NCBI RefSeq assembly: GCF_029607905.1
Contig: NZ_JAPHEH010000001.1
Coordinates: forward strand, 587,530-651,529
From: Thiovibrio frasassiensis
GTDB taxonomy: Bacteria > Desulfobacterota > Desulfobulbia > Desulfobulbales > Desulfurivibrionaceae
Reading direction: 5' to 3'
DNA length: 64,000 bases
The position numbers and the translations under genes were made by a program. The notes under the pieces are model-generated. The model was not told the origin of the DNA and did no database searches. It worked only from the letters and a program-made list of their open reading frames with translations. Below are positions 1 to 10,542 of the stretch, one piece after another; the stretch's first letter is position 1, and every line of letters starts with the position of its first letter.

Positions 1-2058
<2,058 letters not shown>

Positions 2059-2068
2059 ATCGATCCCC

Positions 2069-2575
2069 ATGCGACTCCTTTTCCTTGGCGATTCCCTTGT
2101 TGAATTCTGCAACTGGCAGGGCCGCTTTCCCCTGCATACCGCGGTGAACGGTGGCAGAGCGGGAGAAACCGTGGCCGGGCTGCTGGCCGAGCTCCCCATG
2201 CATCTCCACCGTTGCCCGGAGCCCGAACGGGTGTTTCTCATGATCGGCACCAACAATCTGCTCCGGGAAGAGTATGGGTTTCTCCCCGACTACGAAAAGA
2301 TTCTCGCCACTCTCGGCCAAATCCTTCCGCCGGAAAAGATCACCATCACCAGTCTGCCGCCCATTCAGGCCCGCCACCTTGCCCCCTTAGCCATTTCCCG
2401 CCTGAACGAATCCCTGCTCCAGCTCAGCCGCGAGAAAAAGGCCGGATTTCTCGACCTGTTTACGGCTTTCAACACCGCCCCCCAGACCGTTGCCGCCTGT
2501 TTCAGCGAAGATGGGGTCCATTTCAGCCCCCTGGGCTACGAAATCTGGTCTGCCTGCCTGGCCCGCACCCTCTAG
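2069..2575 (+). CDS. SGNH/GDSL-family hydrolase
   Basis: Predicted 168-residue esterase/lipase-type hydrolase; the substrate cannot be read from sequence. Block I is GDSL at residues 7-10 (nucleophile S9), the GTNN of block III follows mid-protein, and block V is DGVHFSPLGY near the C-terminus with the catalytic Asp-His pair. I chose the ATG at 2069 because it places GDSL directly at the N-terminus; an in-frame extension back to 1961 would overlap glgX. There is no signal peptide, so it is probably cytoplasmic. It lies 10 bases after glgX, but a role in glycogen metabolism is only a guess from position. Confidence 0.85.
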   Translation: MRLLFLGDSLVEFCNWQGRFPLHTAVNGGRAGETVAGLLAELPMHLHRCPEPERVFLMIGTNNLLREEYGFLPDYEKILATLGQILPPEKITITSLPPIQARHLAPLAISRLNESLLQLSREKKAGFLDLFTAFNTAPQTVAACFSEDGVHFSPLGYEIWSACLARTL

Positions 2576-2699
2576 CATAAACCCGCCCCCCCTTGCCCCG
2601 GACACATTTCCAGGTGCAATATCAGACAAATTTGTTACAATGGCCTGCCCATTACAAAAATATGCACACCAAACCGTAAGAAAAAAACCGGGAGCAGCC

Positions 2700-4250
2700 A
2701 TGCCTGAGAAGAACCGCCAACCCATCGATCTGGCCACCCTCTATGAGATAACCAGGGCCCTGGCCTCATCGGACGACCTGCGCCAATGTTTGGAAGAAAG
2801 CCTCACCGTGCTCTCCGCCCGCACCAACCTGAGCAACGGCGCGGTAACCATCGCCAATCCGATCACCGGCCAGATCGAAACCGAGGTGGCCCCCGGCATG
2901 ACCGCCGAAGCGAGAAAGCGCGGCATCTATAAATTCGGCGAAGGCATCACCGGCAGGGTGGTGGCCAGCGGCTCCCCCATCGTGGTGCCCCAGATCAGCC
3001 AGGAACCGCTTTTTTTAAACAAGACCCGGGCCCGGGCCGAGAAAAACCAGGAGGCCCTCTCCTTTCTCTGCGTGCCCATCAAACACGGCGCCACCACCAT
3101 AGGCGCCCTGAGCGTGGACCGCAACTACCAGGAAGGCATCGACTTTGAAACCGATCTCCAGTTTCTCACCGTGCTCTCCGGCCTCATCGCCCAGACCGTG
3201 GTCCGCATCCAGGCGGTGAACCAGGAGCGGGAGCGGTTGGAGCAGGAAAACACCCAGCTGCGCAGAGAGCTTTCGGAAAAATACCGGGTGGCCAGCATCG
3301 TCAGCAACTCAAGCCGGATGCAGGAGGTGTTCGAGATGATCCATCGGGTGGCTGACTCCAACGCCACCATCCTGCTGCGCGGCGAATCCGGCACCGGAAA
3401 AACCATGGTGGCCAAGGCCATTCACCACAACAGCAAACGGGCCAAGGCGCCTTTTATCGCGGTGAACTGCTCGGCCCTGCCGGAGACCCTGCTGGAAAGC
3501 GAATTGTTCGGGCACGAGAAGGGGGCGTTTACCGGAGCGCAGAACGCCAAGAAAGGCCGCTTCGAGCTGGCCGAGGGCGGCACTCTGTTTCTCGACGAAA
3601 TCGGCGAGTTGAGCCAGTCCGTGCAGGTCAAGCTGCTCAACGTGGTCCAGGACCGGGAATTCCAGAGGCTGGGAGGGATTGCCCCCATCAAATGCAACGT
3701 CCGGCTGATCACCGCCACCAACAAGGATCTGGAAAAAGCCGTGGAAGACGGCTCCTTCCGGGAAGACCTCTATTACCGGCTCAACGTCTTCCCCGTCTAC
3801 CTGCCGCCCCTGCGGGAGCGTCGAACCGATATCATGCTTCTGGCCGAATTCTTCCTCCAGAAATACAACGAGGAAAACTCCAAGCAGATCCGCCGCATCT
3901 CCACCCCGGCCATCGACCTCCTGATCCAGTACCATTGGCCCGGCAATGTCCGTGAACTGCAAAACTGCATCGAACGGGCGGTGCTGATCTGCGATGAGGA
4001 TTCCATCAAGAGCTACCACCTCCCCCCCTCGTTGCAGACCTCCGACTCGGTGAACGAAAGGAGCAATCCGGTTTCCTTTGCCTCCGCCGTGGAAAATTTC
4101 GAACGGGAGTTGATCATCGACAGCCTGAAAAAATGCCAGGGCAACCAGACCAAGGCCGCGCAACTGCTGGACACCAGCCTCAGGATCATCAACTACAAGA
4201 TCGCCAAGCTTAACATCAATCCCCGGCAATTCAAGCTCGCCAAGCCATAG
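2700..4250 (+). CDS. nifA: NifA-type sigma-54-dependent transcriptional activator
   Basis: Enhancer-binding protein of 516 residues with an N-terminal GAF domain (about 20-175), a central AAA+ domain and a C-terminal Fis-type helix-turn-helix. Walker A is GESGTGKT at 228-235, and the sigma-54 contact loop GAFTGA is at 275-280. The GAF region carries the conserved NifA-like stretch GEGITGRVVASG. In relatives it switches on nitrogenase (nif) operons, but no nif structural gene is in this window. The ATG at 2700 follows a GGGAG sequence; an upstream extension to 2490 would overlap the SGNH gene and lacks homology. Confidence is high for the activator class and somewhat lower for NifA itself. Confidence 0.85.
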   Translation: MPEKNRQPIDLATLYEITRALASSDDLRQCLEESLTVLSARTNLSNGAVTIANPITGQIETEVAPGMTAEARKRGIYKFGEGITGRVVASGSPIVVPQISQEPLFLNKTRARAEKNQEALSFLCVPIKHGATTIGALSVDRNYQEGIDFETDLQFLTVLSGLIAQTVVRIQAVNQERERLEQENTQLRRELSEKYRVASIVSNSSRMQEVFEMIHRVADSNATILLRGESGTGKTMVAKAIHHNSKRAKAPFIAVNCSALPETLLESELFGHEKGAFTGAQNAKKGRFELAEGGTLFLDEIGELSQSVQVKLLNVVQDREFQRLGGIAPIKCNVRLITATNKDLEKAVEDGSFREDLYYRLNVFPVYLPPLRERRTDIMLLAEFFLQKYNEENSKQIRRISTPAIDLLIQYHWPGNVRELQNCIERAVLICDEDSIKSYHLPPSLQTSDSVNERSNPVSFASAVENFERELIIDSLKKCQGNQTKAAQLLDTSLRIINYKIAKLNINPRQFKLAKP

Positions 4251-4258
4251 GGTGCGCC

Positions 4259-4819
4259 ATGACCGTTCTCCTGCACCTCTGCTGCGGCCCCTGCACCATC
4301 TTTCCGCTCACCGCCCTGCGTGCGCAGGGGCGTAGCGTGCAAGGCTACTTCTACAATCCAAACATCCATCCCTTCCGGGAATTCAAGCAGCGGCTCGCCT
4401 CCCTTGAGGATCTGGCGCTCCGGACCTCCCTCCCCGTGGAGTATGAACGGGAATACGGACTCAGGGAATACCTGCGGAAGGTGGTGTTCCACGAGGAGGA
4501 ACGCTGCCTGCTCTGCTACCGAATGCGCCTTGAGGCAACGGCGAAAAAAGCCCGGGAGCTTGGGGCGGAGGGCTTCAGCACCACCTTGCTCTACAGCCGC
4601 TACCAGCGCCACGAGGCCATCCGGGCCCTGGGCGAGGAACTGGCGGAACAATACGGGGTTGCCTTCCTGTATGAGGATTTTCGCACCGGCTGGCAGAAGG
4701 GGATTGACGCCAGCCTCGAGATGGGGCTCTACCGACAGCCCTACTGCGGCTGCATCTACAGCGAGCAGGAACGCTACGACAAGAAATTTCGCAAGGGCAA
4801 GGAAAAAAAGCAGGACTAA
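4259..4819 (+). CDS. queH: epoxyqueuosine reductase QueH
   Basis: Last step of queuosine tRNA modification: reduction of epoxyqueuosine to queuosine by the non-cobalamin QueH family (former DUF208). The 186-residue protein shows the family cysteines in order: LCCGPC at 7-12, CLLC at 83-86, and a C-terminal CGC, which together hold the iron-sulfur cluster and adjacent metal. Length matches the family. The ATG is 8 bases downstream of the nifA stop, so the two genes may share a transcript although their functions are unrelated. Confidence 0.92.
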   Translation: MTVLLHLCCGPCTIFPLTALRAQGRSVQGYFYNPNIHPFREFKQRLASLEDLALRTSLPVEYEREYGLREYLRKVVFHEEERCLLCYRMRLEATAKKARELGAEGFSTTLLYSRYQRHEAIRALGEELAEQYGVAFLYEDFRTGWQKGIDASLEMGLYRQPYCGCIYSEQERYDKKFRKGKEKKQD

Positions 4820-4829
4820 CGGCGAGGGG

Positions 4830-4870
4830 ACAAAACGAAATGGGCCTTACCCGCAAGCAGGGAAGGCCCA
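4830..4870 (-). terminator. intrinsic terminator of bamD
   Basis: Inverted repeat TGGGCCTT (4841-4848) / AAGGCCCA (4863-4870). Read on the minus strand the stem is followed by a T-rich stretch (TTTCGTTTTG), which fits termination of the bamD transcript; the plus-strand side has no T run. Confidence 0.65.
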
Positions 4871-4905
4871 TCAGGGCAGCAAAAATTACACGCCGAAAGA
4901 AGCCG

Positions 4906-5730
4906 CTACGGTTTGGCCGGCTCCCCGTTGTTGCTGGGCGGCAAGATGCCGAAGGCAGAGGTAAAGGATTGCCAATCCGGCAAGGAAATCGTGGGCACGT
5001 ACCTCCGCCAGCTTTTCTCGATGCCGGCGCCGGACTTCAGCTGGGCCAGAAGCTGCGTGGCCTGGGGCGCGACGCTGGCCTCGGGATAGGTGGCCAGCAG
5101 ATACTCAAGCCGCCCCTGCGCCTGCTTATCTTCATCGGTCCGCACATAGAAGGTGGCGACATAGAACTCGTGCTGAGCGAGGAAATCACGCGCGGCCTGA
5201 GTCCGGGCCGAAGCCTCGACAAAATAGGGCGATTGGGGATAGGAGCGATTCAAGCGGCCAAAGGCCTGCACCGCGTTCTGGGCGCTGCCGGGATCACGGT
5301 CATGGGTGCCGATCTGGTTGTAATAACACATGCCGATCTGGAACAGGACGTAAGGGACAGCCTCGTTGGTCGGGTGATTGGCCTCGAACTCCTCATAAAG
5401 GGTCTTGGCCTCCGTGAACTTGTCCATGTAGTAATTGGAATCGGCAGCCTTCAACTCGGCCAAAAGCGCCACCTCGCTGAAGGGGAACCGGTCTTTTATC
5501 TCAACGAATCGCTTTAAAGCCGAGCTGTAATCGCCGCGGTTGAAATCGTTCATCCCTTCCATGGCCAAGGCTTCCGGACTTTCCGTCGCGCCGGAGCCTT
5601 CGCCGAAACCTACCCAGCCCAGCATGGTGTCAAGGGTTGTACAGCCGCCGAGTCCTGTGGCCGTGGTCATCAGGGCAAGGGCCAGGATGCAGGTCCGAAA
5701 AAGCCGCCAATTCTGTTTTGAAAAAATCAT
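4906..5730 (-). CDS. bamD: outer membrane assembly lipoprotein BamD (YfiO family)
   Basis: Lipoprotein component of the BAM complex that folds beta-barrels into the outer membrane, which implies a diderm host. A signal peptide with lipobox LGGC ends at the lipidated C30, followed by TPR-like helices with the family signature around FNRGDYSSALKRF. At 274 residues it is slightly longer than E. coli BamD (245). The ATG at 5730 places the basic n-region and hydrophobic core correctly; an alternative ATG at 5745 would add five residues. It is flanked by its own terminator and by that of trxA, so it is probably read-through or separately promoted. Confidence 0.9.
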   Translation of the reverse strand: MIFSKQNWRLFRTCILALALMTTATGLGGCTTLDTMLGWVGFGEGSGATESPEALAMEGMNDFNRGDYSSALKRFVEIKDRFPFSEVALLAELKAADSNYYMDKFTEAKTLYEEFEANHPTNEAVPYVLFQIGMCYYNQIGTHDRDPGSAQNAVQAFGRLNRSYPQSPYFVEASARTQAARDFLAQHEFYVATFYVRTDEDKQAQGRLEYLLATYPEASVAPQATQLLAQLKSGAGIEKSWRRYVPTISLPDWQSFTSAFGILPPSNNGEPAKP

Positions 5731-5752
5731 GTCCCGCTCATCCATTTCAGCC

Positions 5753-5787
5753 AAAAGAGAAAAGGCCCGGCAAACAAGAACCGGGCC
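5753..5787 (-). terminator. intrinsic terminator of trxA
   Basis: Perfect stem GGCCCGG (5764-5770) / CCGGGCC (5781-5787) with a 10-base loop. On the minus strand it is followed by TTTTCTCTTTT. It lies between the trxA stop and bamD start and should separate the two. Confidence 0.8.
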
Positions 5788-5814
5788 CGAAAGCATCACC
5801 AGGAAAACCCGTGA

Positions 5815-6144
5815 CTACAGTGCCTTTTCGATCATGGCCTTGAGCTGCTGTTTGCCCACCGCCCCGGTGACCTGATCGGCAACCTCACCGCCCTTAAAAA
5901 GGATCAGGGTGGGAATGGCGCGAATCCCATACTTACCGGGAGTGACGGGGTTGTCATCGACATTCATCTTGCCGACCTTGACCTTGCCTTCAAACTCGGC
6001 GGCCAACTCGTCGATAACCGGGCCAATCGCCTTACAGGGTCCACACCAGGGGGCCCAAAAATCCAAGAGAAAAGGAACCTCGGACTGCAGGACCCTTGCA
6101 CTGAAATCGCTGTCGGAAACCTGGACAACCTTATCGCTCGCCAT
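5815..6144 (-). CDS. trxA: thioredoxin
   Basis: Small cytoplasmic dithiol oxidoreductase of 109 residues, the usual length of TrxA. The active site WCGPCK has its two cysteines at 34 and 37, the buried Asp is in LLDFWAPW, and the cis-Pro segment reads IRAIPTLILF. A clear Shine-Dalgarno AAAGGAG precedes the ATG at 6144. It has its own promoter at 6198-6226 and terminator at 5753-5787, so it is a monocistronic unit. Confidence 0.97.
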   Translation of the reverse strand: MASDKVVQVSDSDFSARVLQSEVPFLLDFWAPWCGPCKAIGPVIDELAAEFEGKVKVGKMNVDDNPVTPGKYGIRAIPTLILFKGGEVADQVTGAVGKQQLKAMIEKAL

Positions 6145-6197
6145 AATTTTCTCCTTTTATTTCATAGGGATAATTGTATTCAGAGTATAGTTGTTTC

Positions 6198-6226
6198 ATC
6201 TTACAAAGGGAACCGGGAGCTGACAA
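6198..6226 (-). promoter_or_regulatory. predicted sigma-70 promoter of trxA
   Basis: On the minus strand, TTGTCA (6221-6226) and TAAGAT (6198-6203) are separated by 17 bases. The predicted start lies about 45 bases upstream of the trxA ATG. Confidence 0.5.
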
Positions 6227-6298
6227 GGAAAATCTTGTGCGTTCCCGCCTTCCCCAGAGAGAGAAAAACCAATAGCGGACAAAGAACCGACCTCTTTC

Positions 6299-6326
6299 TT
6301 GACAAGCAACATCCAGGCACTATATG
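6299..6326 (+). promoter_or_regulatory. predicted sigma-70 promoter overlapping the start of the zinc-ribbon gene
   Basis: Perfect -35 TTGACA (6299-6304), 16-base spacer, then TATATG (6321-6326). The -10 overlaps the ATG at 6324, so a transcript from here would start near 6332 and could only use the ATG at 6336, nearly leaderless. Confidence 0.45.
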
Positions 6327-6590
6327 GTAATCTGCATGCGTACACGAACCTGCCCATTCTGCAAGGAAGAGATCCATGGCCAAGCCATGGTCTGCCGCTA
6401 TTGCACCCGCGACCTGCCCCCCGTAGCGCAGCGCCAAAAGAAAAATTCCCACACCTGGCTGGCAGCGATCACCGCCGCAGGAATTATCGTGAGCGGTGCG
6501 GCTTTTCTCGCCGCCGAATTCCTCCGGGAGCGGAAAAACTGGCTTACGGAACCACCCCGGCGACCAACACCGCAAAACCCGCCTGACTGA
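6324..6590 (+). CDS. small zinc-ribbon membrane protein
   Basis: Short protein of 88 residues (84 if the ATG at 6336 is used) with an N-terminal zinc ribbon CPFCKEEIHGQAMVCRYC, followed by a single hydrophobic segment of about 20 residues (WLAAITAAGIIVSGAAFLAA) and a basic, proline-rich tail. This suggests a bitopic inner-membrane protein with a cytoplasmic zinc knuckle; the function is unknown. There is no obvious Shine-Dalgarno sequence, and the promoter appears to overlap the first ATG. Its 3' end overlaps the convergent methyltransferase gene by 47 bases. Confidence 0.7.
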   Translation: MVICMRTRTCPFCKEEIHGQAMVCRYCTRDLPPVAQRQKKNSHTWLAAITAAGIIVSGAAFLAAEFLRERKNWLTEPPRRPTPQNPPD

Positions 6591-7206
6591 CCAACCCGGC
6601 CCGAGAGTGTTCCATCTTCTGCAACGCTTCCGGTGCCTGCATCAGGCTGGAGCGCCTCTCCTCCACGATAAAACCGCACCCCGCCAGACACGCCTCCACC
6701 TCGCCGGGATCATAAAACCGGGCCTGCCGATAAAACGGATGCCCACCCTCCTTTTTCTGCTGGAGCATTCTCCCCCATGGGCTGTCGGCCACAATAAGCC
6801 CCAGCACCAGATGCCCGCCGGGTTTCAGCACCCTGCGGCACTCCCGCAACACCGGCCGAGGGTCTTCTAAAAAACAATAGGTGAAGAGCAACAGCACGGT
6901 CTGCATGCTGTGCCCCAAATAGGGGAGCGCCTCTCCCACCGCCTGGCTCACCCGCACCCCCCGTTTTTTGGCCAAAGCCAGGGGGGCCAAGGCGGGATCA
7001 ACGCCGAATTCCACCCCCAGGGCCTCGGCAAAACGGCCGGGGCCGACACCGACCTCAAGCTTCGGCCCACGAAGCGGGGTGCGTAATTCTCGCAAGGCAA
7101 CGCGCTCAATGGCAAAGAGGAGGCTTTCCTCGAACCAACCGTCATATTCCGCGGCCCCCTCCTCAAAGGGGCGGGCCGCCTGCCGCCAAAACGTCTCCTT
7201 CCCCAT
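6544..7206 (-). CDS. class I SAM-dependent methyltransferase
   Basis: Predicted 220-residue methyltransferase of the Methyltransf_11 (UbiE-like) type. The SAM-binding motif I is LEVGVGPGRFAEAL, followed by the acidic end of strand beta-2 (FGVD) and the post-motif LKPGGHLVLG. The substrate is not identifiable. I placed the start at the ATG at 7206 (MGKETFW), preceded by GGTGGG; an ATG at 7218 is also possible. It is divergent from metF across a 144-base gap and convergent with the zinc-ribbon gene. Confidence 0.85.
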   Translation of the reverse strand: MGKETFWRQAARPFEEGAAEYDGWFEESLLFAIERVALRELRTPLRGPKLEVGVGPGRFAEALGVEFGVDPALAPLALAKKRGVRVSQAVGEALPYLGHSMQTVLLLFTYCFLEDPRPVLRECRRVLKPGGHLVLGLIVADSPWGRMLQQKKEGGHPFYRQARFYDPGEVEACLAGCGFIVEERRSSLMQAPEALQKMEHSRAGLVSQAGFAVLVAGVVP

Positions 7207-7350
7207 CGCACCCACCATCACCCCTTGATCTACACCCACAGTGCCAGTCCGGCTGTTTCCTTTTCCACAAATAATGGTTATGGTTACTTACATTCGCGCC
7301 TGTTGAGCAAGAAAAAAATCATCCAACCCTCACCCCGGATATCCTTTCCC

Positions 7351-8931
7351 ATGCTGGCTGAAAAACAATCCCCCTTCCGCCAATCGCTCTTTGCCCCCGA
7401 GCAATTCACCATCACCCTTGAGCTGGTGCCAAGCCGGGGCGGGCATAGCCGGGCACACGAGCGCACCCTGGAACTGGCCGAAAAGCTGGCCTGCGATCCG
7501 CGGATCCAGGCGGTGAGCATCACCGAAAACGCCGGCGGCCAAGCCGCCTTGTCGCCGGAGGTGCTGGGCCTCGAGATCCAGAAAATGGGGCTTGATGTCA
7601 TTGTCCATTTTTCCAGCAAGGACAAAAACCGCAACCAGATGGAAAGCCTGCTCTTCGCTTGGGACCGCCTCGGCATCCGCGATCTGCTGGTGATCACCGG
7701 CGATTACCCCCAGGAAGGCTACCAGGGCTTCCCGAAACCGGTTTTTGATCTCGGCTCGGTGCATGTCCTGGATCTCATCTCCCGGATGAACAGGGGCAAC
7801 TACGGCCCCGAGCGCGGGCGAGGCCCCATTCGACCCACCTCGTTTCTCATGGGCGTGGCCCTCTCTCCCTTCAAGAGGCTCGAGTCGGAGCTGCTGATGC
7901 AGTATGCCAAGCTCCAGCGCAAGGCCGAGCGGGGCGCAGACTATATCATTACCCAGGTCGGCTACGACGCCCGCAAATTCCACGAGGTCATCCAGTATGT
8001 CCGGCAACACGGCCTGAACCTGCCGGTACTGGGCAATGTCTTTATTCCCAACCTCACCGTCGCCACCCTCATGCACACCGGAAAAATCCCCGGCTGTATC
8101 ATCACCGACGCGCTGTACGCCCAAATCCGGAGCGAGGCCGCCAGTCCGGACAAGGGAAAACAAGCCCGTCTGTTGCGGGGGGCAAAACTGCTGGCCATCC
8201 TCAAGGGACTCGGCTATGCGGGCGCCCATCTCGGCGGGCCTGGACTCAGCTACGCGGACATCGACTTTCTCCTCGCCTCCGCCGATTCCTTTGCCGGAAA
8301 CTGGCAGGAACTGGTACCGGAGATGCATTTCTGGCATCAAGACGGCTTTTATCTTTACAGAGACGAGGCCAAAACCGGCCTCAACAGCAGCGAGCCCGCC
8401 CCCTGCGGAGAAAAATCCCCAGGGCTGCAACTCAACTACCGCATGGCCCAACTCGTCCACAACCTCGCCTTTACCCCGGAGGCACCGCTGTACCCGCTGG
8501 GAAAAAAGATCTGCCTCGCCCTGGAAGGCGGGGGGCTGGACAACAGCCTCACCCATCTGGAACACGTGACCAAGTTTCTTCTCTTCGGCTGCCAGAACTG
8601 CGGGGACTGCACCCTGGGCGACCTGGCCTTTGTCTGCCCGCAATCCGGTTGCGCGAAATATCTGCTGAACGGCCCCTGCGGCGGCAGTCGAGACGGCTGG
8701 TGCGAGGTGTATCCCGGCAAAAAGCCCTGCCTCTATGTCCGGATCTACGAACGCCTTGCCGCCCATGGCCTGCCGGAATCTATGGGACAAGGCTTCGTTC
8801 CTCCCCGCAACTGGGCGCTCAACAACACCTCCTCCTGGCTCAATTTTTTCCGCGGGTTGGATCATGCCGCAGGAGACCGGAGTCCTGGTCACGGGACTGG
8901 GGAGAAAAAAGAATCCTCTTCCGGTTCGTGA
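7351..8931 (+). CDS. metF: methylenetetrahydrofolate reductase with fused C-terminal MetV-like domain
   Basis: 526-residue protein. Residues 1 to about 300 are a MetF TIM barrel (VPSRGG, SITENAGG, LVITGDYP, each a variant of the MetF flavin/folate loops), reducing 5,10-methylene-THF to 5-methyl-THF. The C-terminal part from about 395 is the MTHFR_C/MetV-type Cys domain: CQNCGDC, CPQSGCAKYLLNGPCGG, then single cysteines after it, likely ligating zinc or an iron-sulfur cluster. A free-standing MetV is encoded at 12709. ATG 7351 was chosen because the barrel begins just after it; the frame is open to 7225. It probably serves the methyl branch of the reductive acetyl-CoA pathway or methionine synthesis. 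Confidence 0.88.
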   Translation: MLAEKQSPFRQSLFAPEQFTITLELVPSRGGHSRAHERTLELAEKLACDPRIQAVSITENAGGQAALSPEVLGLEIQKMGLDVIVHFSSKDKNRNQMESLLFAWDRLGIRDLLVITGDYPQEGYQGFPKPVFDLGSVHVLDLISRMNRGNYGPERGRGPIRPTSFLMGVALSPFKRLESELLMQYAKLQRKAERGADYIITQVGYDARKFHEVIQYVRQHGLNLPVLGNVFIPNLTVATLMHTGKIPGCIITDALYAQIRSEAASPDKGKQARLLRGAKLLAILKGLGYAGAHLGGPGLSYADIDFLLASADSFAGNWQELVPEMHFWHQDGFYLYRDEAKTGLNSSEPAPCGEKSPGLQLNYRMAQLVHNLAFTPEAPLYPLGKKICLALEGGGLDNSLTHLEHVTKFLLFGCQNCGDCTLGDLAFVCPQSGCAKYLLNGPCGGSRDGWCEVYPGKKPCLYVRIYERLAAHGLPESMGQGFVPPRNWALNNTSSWLNFFRGLDHAAGDRSPGHGTGEKKESSSGS

Positions 8932-8995
8932 ACCCATCTTTCACCCCACTGGTTCCGCCTTCAGGGGGCGTTCCGCTTCCCTTGAAAAAATCCGG

Positions 8996-9049
8996 GGAGA
9001 AAAAAACATTTCCCATCTATATAAAAGGATGTATATTTTCTCCTTTTTT
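8996..9049 (+). terminator. probable terminator/leader hairpin between metF and purF
   Basis: GGAGAAAA at 8996 onward pairs with TTTTCTCC (9036-9043), extended by CAT/ATG, and is followed by six T. The stem is A/T-rich and the loop is large, so it could be a weak terminator or a leader structure for purF. Confidence 0.4.
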
Positions 9050-9088
9050 CCGGGTGAACGGGAAGCCTATTACGAGGGACAAAACGCC

Positions 9089-10525
9089 ATGATACACTCA
9101 GACGCATCACGCCCCAAGGACGAATGCGGCGTTTGTGGAATTTTCGGCCATGAAGACGCGGCCAAACTCACCTACTTCGGTCTCTATGCCCTCCAGCATC
9201 GGGGACAGGAAAGCGCCGGAATCGTTGCCAGCGACGGCAGCCAGATCTCTCTGCACAAGGGAATGGGCTTGGTGCACGAGGTTTTCAGCGAGGCTACCCT
9301 GCAGGAGCTGAAAGGCCACCTCACCGTGGGCCATGTCCGCTACTCAACCACCGGCGCCTCCAACATTATCAATGCCCAGCCCTTCACTGCCACCCACCAG
9401 GGCTGCACCGTGGCCGTGGCCCACAACGGCAACCTGGTCAATATCCGCTCCCTGCGCAACGAGCTGGAAAAAAAGGGCTCCATCTTCCAGTCCACCATGG
9501 ACAGCGAGGTTGTGGTCCATCTGCTTGCCCGCTGCTCCCACCTGGGCCTTGAGAAAGCGCTGATCGACACCTTCGAGAGCATCAAGGGCGCCTACTCCAT
9601 CCTGCTCATGACCGAGGACAAACTCATCGCCGTGCGCGATCCCGGCGGCTTCCGGCCGCTCTGCCTCGGTAAGCTCAACAACGGCGGCTTCATCGTCGCC
9701 TCGGAAACCTGCGCCCTCGACCTGATCGAGGCCCAGTATGTCCGCGACATCGAGCCCGGCGAGATCCTGATCATCGACCGCGAGGGCCAGCACTCCCTCC
9801 ACCTTGAGCATAGCCAGCGCCGCAGCTTCTGCATCTTCGAGCAGGTCTATTTTGCCCGGCCCGACAGCGATATCTTCGGCAAAAACGTCTACCAGAGCCG
9901 CAAACGCATGGGCGAGATCCTGGCCCGCGAATGCAAAATTCAGGCGGATTTCGTCATGCCCTTTCCCGACTCCGGCAACTACGCGGCGATCGGCTTTTCC
10001 CAGGCATCGGGCATCCCCCTTGAGATGGGGGTGATCCGCAACCATTACGTGGGCCGCACCTTTATCCAGCCCACCCAATCCATGCGCGACTTCTCGGTCC
10101 GGGTCAAGCTGAACCCCATCCGCTCTTTTTTAAAAGATAAACGGGTCATCATCCTGGACGACTCCATCATCCGGGGCACCACCGGCCGCTCCAGGGTCAA
10201 ATCCCTGCGCGAAGCCGGGGTCAAAGAGATCCACATGCTGATCAGCTGCCCGCCAAGCCGCAATCCCTGCTATTACGGAATCGACTTTCCCTCCGGCGGC
10301 GAGCTCATCGCCAACAAGAAAACCGTTGAGGAAATCCGCGACTACCTGGGGCTTGACTCCCTCTATTACCTCAGCCTTGAGGGGTTGCTGGAAGCATGCG
10401 GCGGCCCGCCGGAGGACTATTGCAAGGCCTGCTTTGACGGGGATTACCCTGTTGCGCCGGACAAGGAGTTCTGCAAGCTTCTCCTTGGAACCAGGAACGC
10501 CTGCCAGTCCACGGGCAAAAAATAG
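9089..10525 (+). CDS. purF: amidophosphoribosyltransferase
   Basis: First committed step of purine synthesis: PRPP + glutamine to 5-phosphoribosylamine. 478 residues of the Bacillus type: a 12-residue propeptide precedes the Ntn nucleophile C13 in ECGVCGIFGH, which must be exposed by cleavage. The PRPP loop reads VIILDDSIIRGTT. Cysteines in SFCIFEQ, PCYYGID and YCKAC match the four ligands of the structural [4Fe-4S] cluster, so the enzyme is expected to be oxygen sensitive. The ATG at 9089 was chosen by family N-terminus; the longer frame from 8735 overlaps metF. Confidence 0.96.
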   Translation: MIHSDASRPKDECGVCGIFGHEDAAKLTYFGLYALQHRGQESAGIVASDGSQISLHKGMGLVHEVFSEATLQELKGHLTVGHVRYSTTGASNIINAQPFTATHQGCTVAVAHNGNLVNIRSLRNELEKKGSIFQSTMDSEVVVHLLARCSHLGLEKALIDTFESIKGAYSILLMTEDKLIAVRDPGGFRPLCLGKLNNGGFIVASETCALDLIEAQYVRDIEPGEILIIDREGQHSLHLEHSQRRSFCIFEQVYFARPDSDIFGKNVYQSRKRMGEILARECKIQADFVMPFPDSGNYAAIGFSQASGIPLEMGVIRNHYVGRTFIQPTQSMRDFSVRVKLNPIRSFLKDKRVIILDDSIIRGTTGRSRVKSLREAGVKEIHMLISCPPSRNPCYYGIDFPSGGELIANKKTVEEIRDYLGLDSLYYLSLEGLLEACGGPPEDYCKACFDGDYPVAPDKEFCKLLLGTRNACQSTGKK

Positions 10526-10542
10526 GAACCCCTCCCAAACCA

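Noticed and set aside
7330-8937. 535-codon antisense frame over metF
   Set aside because: No domain, biased composition, covers a well-supported enzyme on the other strand.
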